DNA of 64,000 nucleotides from Streptomyces sp. CB01201 (lineage in GTDB: Bacteria; Actinomycetota; Actinomycetes; Streptomycetales; Streptomycetaceae): assembly GCF_002803085.1 (NCBI RefSeq), contig NZ_NNBJ01000018.1:34694-98693 (forward strand), written 5' to 3'. Below the pieces are notes generated by a model. It saw nothing but the letters and a program-made list of their open reading frames with translations, ran no database searches and was not told where the DNA came from. This document shows positions 42,966 to 50,637 of the stretch, piece after piece. A program made the translations under genes and the position numbers. The number at the start of each line of letters is the position of its first letter. The first letter of the stretch is position 1.

Positions 42966-43948
42966 TGCGGCATCCGCGTACGGCTCTGGGCGCCGCCGGG
43001 GGCGCGCTCGCGCTGCTCGCCGCGCTGGCCGGCTGCGGGCTCAAGTCCGGCTCCCCGCTGGTGGACGACGTGGTGCCCGGCTCGGTCGGCAGGGGGCTGC
43101 CGCTCAAGGGTGCGTCCCTGACGGTCACGTCGAAGAACTTCAGCGAGAACATCATTCTGGGCCAGATGGTCGGCCTGGTCTTCAAGGCGGCCGGCGCCGA
43201 GGTCCTGGACCGCACCAACCTGCCCGGCTCGATCAGCGCCCGCGAGGCGATCGTGAAGGGCGACGCGGACGCGATGTACGAGTACACCGGCACGGCCTGG
43301 ATCACCTATCTCGGCAACAGCAAGCCGATCGTCGACCCGCAGGCGCAGTGGCGGGCGGTGCGCGACGCGGACCGGAAGAACGGCGTGACCTGGCTGCCCC
43401 AGTCCACCCTCAACAACACCTACTCGCTGGGCATCAGCCAGGCCAACAACGCCAAGTACCACTTGAAGACCCTCTCGGACGTGGCCGCGCTGTCCAAGAA
43501 GGACCCTTCGGCGGTGACGATCTGCGTGGAGAACGAGTTCGCCTCGCGCGAGGACGGGCTGCCCGGCATGGAGAAGGCGTACGGGATGTCGATCCCCGCT
43601 TCCCACATCCAGAAGATGGACGCCGGGATCGTCTACACCCAGGTGTCCAAGTCCAACTCCTGCCTGCTCGGCGAGGTGTTCACCACCGACGGCCGCATCA
43701 AGGCGATGGACCTGGCGACCGTCGAGGACGACAAGCACTTCTTCCCGAACTACAACGCGGCGCCCGAGCTGCACAGCAGGACGTACGACAAGTACCCGGC
43801 GATCGCGGACCTGTTGAACCCGCTCAGCGCCAAGCTGACCACGCAGGTCGCCCGGGATCTGAACGCCAAGGTCGACGTGGACGGCCAGGACCCGCACGAC
43901 GTGGCGCTCGACTGGCTGATCCGGGAGGGGTTCATCAAGAAGGGGTGA
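42965..43948 (+). CDS. Osmoprotectant/betaine ABC importer, binding lipoprotein (OpuCC-like)
   Basis: 327 residues. Lipobox LAGC (Cys24). The mature domain is of the betaine/choline/carnitine-binding type: LTVTSKNFSENIILGQMVGL, the acidic/aromatic EYTGTAWITYLG, AVTICVENEFASREDGLPGM and HFFPNYNAAPELHS. Aromatic residues in these blocks usually form the quaternary-ammonium cage. Coupled to the upstream permease by TGATG. The last gene of the importer; the following winged-helix regulator begins 75 bp later and could control it. Confidence 0.92.
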   Translation: MRHPRTALGAAGGALALLAALAGCGLKSGSPLVDDVVPGSVGRGLPLKGASLTVTSKNFSENIILGQMVGLVFKAAGAEVLDRTNLPGSISAREAIVKGDADAMYEYTGTAWITYLGNSKPIVDPQAQWRAVRDADRKNGVTWLPQSTLNNTYSLGISQANNAKYHLKTLSDVAALSKKDPSAVTICVENEFASREDGLPGMEKAYGMSIPASHIQKMDAGIVYTQVSKSNSCLLGEVFTTDGRIKAMDLATVEDDKHFFPNYNAAPELHSRTYDKYPAIADLLNPLSAKLTTQVARDLNAKVDVDGQDPHDVALDWLIREGFIKKG

Positions 43949-43960
43949 GGGTCGGCGGGG

Positions 43961-44018
43961 TGCAAAGCAGTCGATGCAAAGGAAGCGTTGCAAGGCTCTC
44001 TTTGCAGAGCTATCTTTG
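43961..44018 (+). repeat. Exactly 14-nt-phased TGCAAAG repeats before winged-helix gene
   Basis: TGCAAAG at 43961 and 43975 and TGCAAGG at 43989 are direct repeats spaced exactly 14 nt; the opposite orientation appears as CTTTGCA at 44000 and CTTTG at 44014, again 14 nt apart. The array ends 4 nt before the start codon of the regulator, so autoregulation by it is a strong candidate. Confidence 0.85.
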
Positions 44019-44022
44019 GACC

Positions 44023-44643
44023 ATGCCCGAGAACAAGCGGCCGGCCGCCCCCTCCGCCACGAACGCGAGCGGGGAACGCGTCCTCGACGCGCGCTCGCTG
44101 CGCGGTCTCGCCCACCCCCTGCGGATCCAGCTCCTCAAGTCGCTGCGCCACGACGGACCGGCCACCGCCTCCCAACTGGGCGAGCGGCTGGGCGAGTCGA
44201 GCGGCGCGACCAGCTATCACCTGCGCCAGCTCGCCACGCACGGCTTCGTCGAGGACGACCCGGAGCGCGGCAAGGGCCGGGAGCGATGGTGGAAGGCCGT
44301 GCACAGTGGCGTGTCCTTCGGCGACGATCTGCACGGCAACAGCGACCCCGAAGTACGGGGCGCGGCGAGCCTGTTCCGCCACGAGATCGCCGACATCCAC
44401 ACACAGGAGGTCTCGACCTGGCTCGCGACCATGGGCGACTGGCCGGAGAGCTGGTCCACCAGCTTCGACCTGAGTGACTTCACGCTCAATCTGACGCCGG
44501 ATCAACTTGCCGAACTGAACGACAAGTTGCATGCCGTCGTCGAGACGTACCGCACCCTGGCACAGGATCCGGCGTCGGCCGCGGACGCCGCCCAGGTCCG
44601 CGTCCATCTGCACTCCTTCCCGCGCTCGACCCCGCCCCACTGA
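44023..44643 (+). CDS. Winged-helix regulator, ArsR-like
   Basis: 206 residues. The N-terminal domain LDARSLRGLAHPLRIQLLKS-LRHDGPATASQLGERLGESS-GATSYHLRQLATHGFVEDDP is a classical ArsR-type wHTH. No metal-binding Cys motif is seen. The C-terminal ~110 residues are helical and acidic with the motif FDLSDFTLNLTPDQLAELND, probably a dimerisation or effector domain. It precedes a small protein and an MFS exporter on the same strand and follows the Opu-type importer. Iteron-like repeats directly upstream suggest autoregulation. Confidence 0.9.
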   Translation: MPENKRPAAPSATNASGERVLDARSLRGLAHPLRIQLLKSLRHDGPATASQLGERLGESSGATSYHLRQLATHGFVEDDPERGKGRERWWKAVHSGVSFGDDLHGNSDPEVRGAASLFRHEIADIHTQEVSTWLATMGDWPESWSTSFDLSDFTLNLTPDQLAELNDKLHAVVETYRTLAQDPASAADAAQVRVHLHSFPRSTPPH

Positions 44644-44773
44644 GCCCGAGCGCCCACCGGCACCGCCTGCACCCGCACTGCCGGCACCCGCACCGCCCGC
44701 ACCCGCACCGCCCGCACCCGCAGCGCTGAAGTCCGCACCGCCGACACCCGAACACGCCGAAGGGAATCGCGCC

Positions 44774-44953
44774 ATGCACAGCGACATCCACCTCCTGCTG
44801 CACCACCAGCGCGCCGCCGAACTGGCGGCCCGGGCCTCCGCCGCCGCGCTCCCCCGCAAGCATCACCTGCGCGTCCAACTGGGTTGGCTTCTGGTCGAGT
44901 TGGGCCTGCGACTGGCCGAACAAGCGCCCCGCAGGCAAGCCCGCCTCGCATGA
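44774..44953 (+). CDS. Small protein coupled to MFS exporter
   Basis: 59 residues, His/Leu/Arg-rich: MHSDIHLLLHHQRAAELAAR, ASAAALPRKHHLRVQLGWLL, VELGLRLAEQAPRRQARLA. Its stop overlaps the MFS start (ATGA). Amphipathic and basic, with no signal peptide. Similar His-rich 'DIHLLLHHQRAAEL' proteins recur in Streptomyces beside regulators of this kind (from memory). The function is unknown; it may be co-translated as an accessory factor or simply aid translation of the MFS gene. An SD-like AAGGGA lies 9 nt before the ATG. Confidence 0.75.
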   Translation: MHSDIHLLLHHQRAAELAARASAAALPRKHHLRVQLGWLLVELGLRLAEQAPRRQARLA

Positions 44954-46260
44954 GCACCCCGGGGGGACACCGCGACAGACGGCCGCTCGTGGCCGTGCTC
45001 GCCGCCAACGCCGTTTCGGCGAGCGGTAGTTCACTCACCCTGATCGGGGTGCCGTGGTTCGTGCTCCAGACCACGGGCAGCGCGGGCCGGGCCGGCATGG
45101 TCGCCTTCTGCGCGACGCTGCCGATCGTGGTCTCCGCGCTGATCGGCGGCCCGGTCATCGACCGCGTGGGGCGCCGCCGGATCTCGGTGGGATCCGATGC
45201 GGTGTGCGGGCTGGCGGTCGCCGCCATCCCGCTCCTGCACCACGCCGGACTCCTGGCGTTCTGGCTGCTCTGCGCCCTGATGGCACTCGGCGGCCTCGCC
45301 CACACCCCGGGCGCCTCCGCCCGTTACGTCCTGCTGCCCGACCTGGCCCGCCGTTCGGGTACCACCCTGGCGCGGGCGGCCAGCGTCTACGACGCCGTCT
45401 CGCGCGGCGCCCGGATGACCGGCGCGGCCCTCGCGGGGGTGCTGATCGCGGTGACTGGGGCCGGGAACGTCCTGCTCATCGACGGGGCCACCTTCGCCGT
45501 CTCGGCGGCGCTCGTCGCGACCGGCCTGCGCGGGGTGCGCGAGGCCCGGCCCCGGCGAGACGCGCCGCCGGTCTCCCTGCGCGGCTACCGGGCCGAACTG
45601 CGCGAGGGCTACGCCTACTTGGCGCGTACTCGACTGCTGCTCGCGGTGGTCGCCATGGTGATGCTGATGAACGGCACCGATCAGGGCTGGAACGCGGTAC
45701 TGCTCCCCGTGCACGCCGAGCGGAACCTGGGCGGTGCGTCCCAACTCGGCCTGCTGACCGCCCTGTTCGCGGCGGGCGGCCTGTCCGGTGCCCTGCTCTA
45801 CGGCCTGATCGGCCACCGCTTCGGGCGCCGGACGGTCTTCACGGCCTGTGTGCTCCTGTGCGGGGCGCCCCGGTACGCGGTCGCCGCGCTGACCGGCACC
45901 AGCGCGCCGCTCGCGGTCACCATGGTGGTGGCGGGGCTCGCGAGCGGCACGCTCAACCCGATCCTCACGACGGTGATCTACGAGACGGTGCCGGACGCGC
46001 TGCGCAGCCGGGTCGCGGGGGTGCTCACCGCGGGCTGCGAACTGGCGATGCCGCTCGGCGGGCTCGCCGCGGGCCTCCTCGTCCAGAGCGCGGGGCTGCG
46101 CGGCGCGCTGCTGATGGTCGGTGGGGTGTATCTGCTCGCCACGCTGAGCCCGCTGGTCCTCCCGGCGTGGAAGGACATGGACGCGACGGCCGTCAGCAGG
46201 ACGGAACCGGGGCGCCCTTGTGCAGTGCCTGGAGCGCGGACACCGCACCCTTCAGCGTAG
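44950..46260 (+). CDS. MFS exporter
   Basis: 436 residues, twelve transmembrane helices in two halves. MFS signs: GGPVIDRVGRRRISVGSDAV after helix 2, and in the second half GLLTALFAAGGLSGALLYGL and GHRFGRRTVF. It belongs to the EntS-like/enterobactin-exporter branch of MFS_3 by general appearance. It starts at ATG 44950 overlapping the small protein and is probably controlled by the upstream winged-helix protein. The C-terminal ~22 codons run 68 bp into the convergent Lon-like gene. Confidence 0.88.
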   Translation: MSTPGGHRDRRPLVAVLAANAVSASGSSLTLIGVPWFVLQTTGSAGRAGMVAFCATLPIVVSALIGGPVIDRVGRRRISVGSDAVCGLAVAAIPLLHHAGLLAFWLLCALMALGGLAHTPGASARYVLLPDLARRSGTTLARAASVYDAVSRGARMTGAALAGVLIAVTGAGNVLLIDGATFAVSAALVATGLRGVREARPRRDAPPVSLRGYRAELREGYAYLARTRLLLAVVAMVMLMNGTDQGWNAVLLPVHAERNLGGASQLGLLTALFAAGGLSGALLYGLIGHRFGRRTVFTACVLLCGAPRYAVAALTGTSAPLAVTMVVAGLASGTLNPILTTVIYETVPDALRSRVAGVLTAGCELAMPLGGLAAGLLVQSAGLRGALLMVGGVYLLATLSPLVLPAWKDMDATAVSRTEPGRPCAVPGARTPHPSA

Positions 46261-46981
46261 TCACGGGGATCAGGCGCAGCCCCTTGGGCAGCTCCGACTT
46301 GGCGTCCGAGCACTCGGCCTCCGGCACGAGGAAGACGGTCGCCCCGTCCCGGGCCGCGGCCTGCGTCTTGAGCGCGACCCCGCCGACCGCGCCGACGTCC
46401 CCGCCGTCGCTGATCGTCCCCGTTCCGGCGATGGTGCGCCCGCCGGTGAGGTCGCCGCCGGATCCGTCGCCGTTCAGCTTGTCGATGATGCCGAGGGTGA
46501 AGAGCAGCCCGGCGCTCGGGCCGCCGACATCGGCGAGGTGCAGATCGACCTTGACCTTGTCCGGGCTCAGACCGAGATAGCCGAGGGCCGCGACGGACGC
46601 GGCGTCCTGCGACTGCTTCATCTGGGCCTGGTTGTGCGCGGAGATCTCCTTCTCGCTGCCGCCGCCCGGATAGACCGAGTCCCGGGGCATCACGGCCCGG
46701 TCGGTGCGGAACCAGCCGTCGACGACGTCGGAGATGCCGACGTCCTGCTTGGGTCCGGTCGCCACGATGGTGGTCATCCGCAGCTGGCCGGTGGTGGGGC
46801 GGGTCGGTGCCCCGGAGATGGTGATCACCGGCTTGCCCTCGTCGTTCCCGAGCACGTTCGCGGTCGGACCCGGCTGCGCCACCGCGAACGGCAGCGGCGC
46901 GAAGCAGGCGACGGCGAGCAGCGCGACGACCGGTGCGGCGCCGATGGCGAGGTTGCGGAGGCGGGAGTGACGAGTGAGCAC
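46193..46981 (-). CDS. Exported Lon-like (S16 family) protease
   Basis: 262 residues. An N-terminal hydrophobic segment (AIGAAPVVALLAVACFAPLP) anchors or exports it. The rest resembles the Lon protease domain: VGGPSAGLLFTLGIIDKLNG with the catalytic Ser156, and AVGGVALKTQAAARDGATVF with Lys205. There is no ATPase domain and no clear PDZ domain, unlike YlbL. Such proteins act outside the membrane, but substrates are unknown. It is convergent with the MFS gene, overlapping it. Confidence 0.87.
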   Translation of the reverse strand: MLTRHSRLRNLAIGAAPVVALLAVACFAPLPFAVAQPGPTANVLGNDEGKPVITISGAPTRPTTGQLRMTTIVATGPKQDVGISDVVDGWFRTDRAVMPRDSVYPGGGSEKEISAHNQAQMKQSQDAASVAALGYLGLSPDKVKVDLHLADVGGPSAGLLFTLGIIDKLNGDGSGGDLTGGRTIAGTGTISDGGDVGAVGGVALKTQAAARDGATVFLVPEAECSDAKSELPKGLRLIPVTTLKGAVSALQALHKGAPVPSC

Positions 46982-47061
46982 GCCACCAATCTATCCGTAC
47001 CCGCTGGGCCGCCCGGGTCGGGTGCGTACGGGCGCGGGGTGCGGCCGGGCTCGGGCCGCCG

Positions 47062-47132
47062 CTCGGCGCAGGGCGTCGGCGACCTCCCTCGCCATGCCGG
47101 CTCAGCGCAGGGCGTCGGCGACTTCCTTTGCC
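47062..47132 (-). repeat. Duplicated 3' end of the IclR gene
   Basis: 47062-47093 repeats 47101-47132 with a 39-bp offset and four mismatches in 32 bp. The second copy contains the IclR stop codon (TGA on the minus strand at 47102-47104); in the first the corresponding triplet is CGA. Confidence 0.85.
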
Positions 47133-47746
47133 GCGTCGACGACCCGGGGCCCGACCCGTTCGGGTACGGCGTCCGCGAGCATCACCACGCCCACGCTGCC
47201 CTCTATCCCGGTGACCCCGACCAGCGCCGCCGCCGCGCCGCTCGCCCCGGCCTCCAGCTCGCCGTGGGTGAGCGTGAAGCCGGGCTCGGTGAGGCCCCCG
47301 GACTGGCGGGCGGCGAGGATCGCGCGGCCGGCCGCACCCTTGTCCAGGGGGTGACGGAACCCGGCCCGGTAGGCCACGTGGTAGTCCGTCCAGGTCGGCT
47401 CGACCACCGCCACGGCGAGCGCGTCCGAGCCGTCGACGAGGGTGAGGTGGGCGGTCGCGCCTATGTCCTCGGCGAGCGAACGCAGCGCGGGCAGCGCGGC
47501 CTCGCGGACCAGCGGGTGCACCTGGCGGCCCAGGCGCAGCACGCCGAGCCCGACCCTGGCCCGGCCCCCCAGGTCACGGCGGACCAGGGCGTGCTGCTCC
47601 AGGGTCGCGAGCAGGCGGTAGACGACCGTGCGGTTGACGCCGAGTTTGTTGGACAACTCGGTGACCGTCAGACCGTGATCGGTGTCGGCGAGCAGCTTGA
47701 GGACACGTAGTCCCCGGTCGAGGGTCTGGGAGGTCTCCGCGGTCAC
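47102..47746 (-). CDS. IclR family transcriptional regulator
   Basis: About 214 residues. wHTH at the N-terminus (SQTLDRGLRVLKLLADTDHG, LTVTELSNKLGVNRTVVYRL) and a compact C-terminal effector domain (LPALRSLAEDIGATAHLTLV, YRAGFRHPLDKGAAGRAIL). The GTG at 47746 is preferred because AAGGAG lies 8 nt upstream; a GTG at 47755 is immediately adjacent to the AAGGAG. No obvious target operon lies next to it: the neighbours are a Lon-like protease and a helicase. The effector is probably a small carboxylic acid, as in the family. Confidence 0.88.
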   Translation of the reverse strand: MTAETSQTLDRGLRVLKLLADTDHGLTVTELSNKLGVNRTVVYRLLATLEQHALVRRDLGGRARVGLGVLRLGRQVHPLVREAALPALRSLAEDIGATAHLTLVDGSDALAVAVVEPTWTDYHVAYRAGFRHPLDKGAAGRAILAARQSGGLTEPGFTLTHGELEAGASGAAAALVGVTGIEGSVGVVMLADAVPERVGPRVVDAAKEVADALR

Positions 47747-48249
47747 GACACCCACTCCTTAAGTGGTGAGTCGCGGCGGCACTCTCACGTGGTTCGCGGC
47801 GCCGGTCCCATCGGCATCGCGCGCAGAGCCCGCCGGCGAGGCCAAGGCACCGGCTGCGCTCCGCGGCGACGCTGCCACGGGGCGTTTGCATGGCGGGGAC
47901 AGTAGCGAGCGGACACCGCTGAGCGGAAGACCTCGTCCAGAATCCGGGCGTGAGCGGAATTCCGGAGTCGGCGGAATGGACGGAACCGCCCCGGCAGATG
48001 GACAAATAATGCCCGTGGCCGAAGAATTTGGTCCCTGTTCGCGCCTGTTCGGGACCTAAGTCCGTCTTAGCGGGGACCTTGGCCGACCGACACGGATTTG
48101 CCGGGACATTACTGTGGCAGACGTTCGAGGGGCGTCCGTGGGGGCCGGTCCTCGTACACATCCCGATCCCTTGGGATCCCGAACGGGGCCCGGCAACGCA
48201 CGCCGGGCCCCGTTCGCTGTCCGGGGGTCCGCCCCCCTGGCACGAGCCG
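47747..48249. other. Intergenic region, IclR promoter and helicase terminator
   Basis: 503 bp without a convincing gene. It contains an AT-richer patch near 48000-48060 and the helicase terminator hairpin at 48182-48214. A 16-codon ORF at 48009 is probably chance. Confidence 0.6.
48182..48214 (-). terminator. Terminator downstream of SF2 helicase gene
   Basis: Thirteen perfect pairs (48182-48194 with 48202-48214), 7-nt loop, 36 bp beyond the helicase stop. The 5' arm on the plus strand is AACGGGGCCCGGC. Confidence 0.8.
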
Positions 48250-50034
48250 CTACTTCATGCGGGTGGCCCACTCCTGGACCTTCTTGATCCGCTCGCGGAG
48301 CTGCCCGGCCGTCGCCTCCGCGCTCGGCGGACCGCCGCACACCCGGCGCAGCTCGGTGTGGATCACGCCGTGCGGCTTGCCGCTCTGATGGACGTACGCG
48401 CCGACCATCGTGTTCAGCGACTTGCGGAGCTCAAGCAGCTCCTTGTGCGAGACGACGGGCCGGCGCTCCGCGGGCATCTCCAGGAGGTCGGCCTCCTCGG
48501 CCGGCTTCTGACGGCTGTGCGCGATCTGCCGGGCCTGCCGCTTCTGGAGCAGCATCTGCACCTGGTCGGGTTCGAGGAGCCCCGGAATGCCGAGATAGTC
48601 CTGCTCCTCCTCGCTTCCCGGGTGGGCCTGCATGCCGAATTCGGCGCCGTTGTACATGACCCGGTCGAAGACGGCGTCGGATTCCAGCGCCTCGAAGGGG
48701 AGCATGTCCTCCCCGGTGTCCTCGTCCTCCTGCTTGTTCGCCTCGTCCATTTCCTGTTCGGACTCGGCGTACGGGTCTTCTTCCTCGCCGTCCTTCTTCG
48801 GCTTGTCGAGCACGTGGTCGCGCTCGACCTCCATCTCGTTGGCGAAGCCGAGCAGCATCGGAATGGTGGGCAGGAAAACGGATGCGGTCTCACCGCGCCG
48901 CCTGGACCGCACGAAACGACCGACGGCCTGGGCGAAGAAGAGGGGCGTCGAAATCGTGGTGGCGTACACGCCGACGGCCAGACGCGGCACGTCGACGCCC
49001 TCCGACACCATGCGGACGGCGACCATCCACCGGTCGTCGCCCTCGGCGAACTCGTCGATCCGCTTCGAGGCGCCGGTGTCGTCGGACAGGACGACGGTCG
49101 CCTTGGAGCCGGTGATCTCGCGGATCAGTTTGGCGTAGGCGCGGGCGGCGTCCTGGTCGGAGGCGATGACGAGCGCGCCGGCGTCCGGGATGGCCTTACG
49201 GACCTCGGTCAGGCGCTGGTCGGCGGCGCGCAGCACGTTGGGCATCCAGTCGCCGCGCGGGTCGAGCGCGGTGCGCCAGGCCTGCGAGATGGCGTCCTTG
49301 GTCATGGGCTCGCCGAGCCGGGCGGCGATCTCGTCCCCGGCCTTGGTGCGCCAGCGCATGTTGCCGCTGTAGCTCATGAATATGACCGGCCGCACTACGC
49401 CGTCGGCGAGCGCGTTGCCGTAGCCGTACGTGTAGTCGGCGGAGGAGCGGCGGATGCCGTCGTTGCCCTCCTCGTACGCGACGAAGGGGATGGGGTTGGT
49501 GTCGGACCGGAAGGGGGTGCCGGTGAGCGCGAGCCGCCGGGTGGCCGGGTCGAACGCTTCGAGGCAGGCCTCACCCCAGGACTTGCTGTCCCCCGCGTGA
49601 TGGATCTCGTCGAGGATCACCAGGGTCTTGCGCTGCTCGCACCGGTTGCGGTGCAGCATCGGGCGCACTCCGACACCGGCGTAGGTGACGGCGACGCCGT
49701 GGTACTCCTTGCTCAGCGGCCCGGCGCTGTAGTCCGGATCGAGCTTGATGCCGACCCGGGCGGCGGCGTCCGACCACTGCTTCTTGAGGTGCTCGGTCGG
49801 CGCGACGACGGTGATCTGCTGCACGACGTGGTGGTGCAGCAGCCATGACGCGAGTGTCAGCGCGAAGGTCGTCTTGCCGGCGCCGGGGGTGGCGACGGCG
49901 AGGAAGTCGCGCGGCTGCTCCTGGACGTACCTCTCCAGGGCACCCTGCTGCCAGGCACGCAGCTTGTTGGCCGTGCCCCAGGGGGCGCGGCCGGGGAAGG
50001 CGGGTGAGAGGTGGTGGGAGGCGGTAGTAGTCAC
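48250..50034 (-). CDS. Superfamily 2 helicase (DEAD/DEAH-type)
   Basis: 594 residues. SF2 motifs: RAWQQGALERYV (Q-like, near residue 26), Walker A TPGAGKTT (49-56), DEIH (142-145), TGTPF (171-175), VSEGVDVP and QAVGRFVR. The C-terminal ~200 residues are acidic, with several Glu/Asp runs around residues 400-440. Type resembles UvrB/XPB-like ATP-dependent translocases, also seen beside phage-defence genes; none is adjacent here. Start at ATG 50034 (MTTTASHHLSPAF). Confidence 0.9.
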   Translation of the reverse strand: MTTTASHHLSPAFPGRAPWGTANKLRAWQQGALERYVQEQPRDFLAVATPGAGKTTFALTLASWLLHHHVVQQITVVAPTEHLKKQWSDAAARVGIKLDPDYSAGPLSKEYHGVAVTYAGVGVRPMLHRNRCEQRKTLVILDEIHHAGDSKSWGEACLEAFDPATRRLALTGTPFRSDTNPIPFVAYEEGNDGIRRSSADYTYGYGNALADGVVRPVIFMSYSGNMRWRTKAGDEIAARLGEPMTKDAISQAWRTALDPRGDWMPNVLRAADQRLTEVRKAIPDAGALVIASDQDAARAYAKLIREITGSKATVVLSDDTGASKRIDEFAEGDDRWMVAVRMVSEGVDVPRLAVGVYATTISTPLFFAQAVGRFVRSRRRGETASVFLPTIPMLLGFANEMEVERDHVLDKPKKDGEEEDPYAESEQEMDEANKQEDEDTGEDMLPFEALESDAVFDRVMYNGAEFGMQAHPGSEEEQDYLGIPGLLEPDQVQMLLQKRQARQIAHSRQKPAEEADLLEMPAERRPVVSHKELLELRKSLNTMVGAYVHQSGKPHGVIHTELRRVCGGPPSAEATAGQLRERIKKVQEWATRMK

Positions 50035-50637
50035 GGTCTCCGGTTCGGGTCTCTCGGTGTACGGGATTCTCGGGCATCCGGGCCGGAGGCCCGGCGGGGC
50101 TTACGTACGACAACCGGGCCACCTTACCGGCGCGGGGTCGGGTACCCGACGGATCGCCTCCCGGCGGGGCGGCTGTGAGAGCGGGCTCACAGGAATGTCC
50201 GGGGCTTGGCCCCGGGGCCCCGGGGGGTTTGCCCACCCGCCCGCCCCTTGCCCCGGGTTGGTAGGTTCCGGGTCCCCCTGGGGCTCCGCCCCAGACCCCG
50301 ATCGCGCCTCAAGGGCGCTCGTCCTCAAACGCCGGACGGGCTGAGGATGGCTGCGCTGGCCCGTACCGAGGCATTCGGGGCCACCTACAGGGGCGCGGGG
50401 AACTGCGCGAGAAGCGACCACGGTCCGCGGACCGAAACGGGGTTGGGGGCGCGGGGAACTGCGCGACCAGCCACGCACGATCCGCACCCGAACAAGCGGC
50501 GCCCGGTTCGCAGCCCCCAGCGCCGACCCCGGGGCGCAGCCCCTGGAAGCTCACCCGCCCCCAGTCCACCCCCGGAGGGTTGCGGGAAGGGGCGGGGAGG
50601 GGCAAACCCCCGGGCCCGGAGCAGAGCCCAGCAGCGC
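50035..50637. repeat. Intergenic region with Streptomyces-type repeats
   Basis: 603 bp without a gene. A 21-bp unit (GGGGCGCGGGGAACTGCGCGA) occurs identically at 50390-50410 and 50446-50466. Another block (TCCTCAAACGCCGGACGGGC, 50325-50344) and the palindromic GGGGCTCCGCCCCAGACCCC near 50280-50299 are widely repeated elements in Streptomyces intergenic DNA. No promoter or RNA could be picked out; terminator-like stems are numerous. Confidence 0.75.

Noticed and set aside
48009..48059. 16-codon ORF (MPVAEEFGPCSRLFGT) in the IclR/helicase gap
   Set aside because: No SD and no similarity to leader peptides; likely chance.
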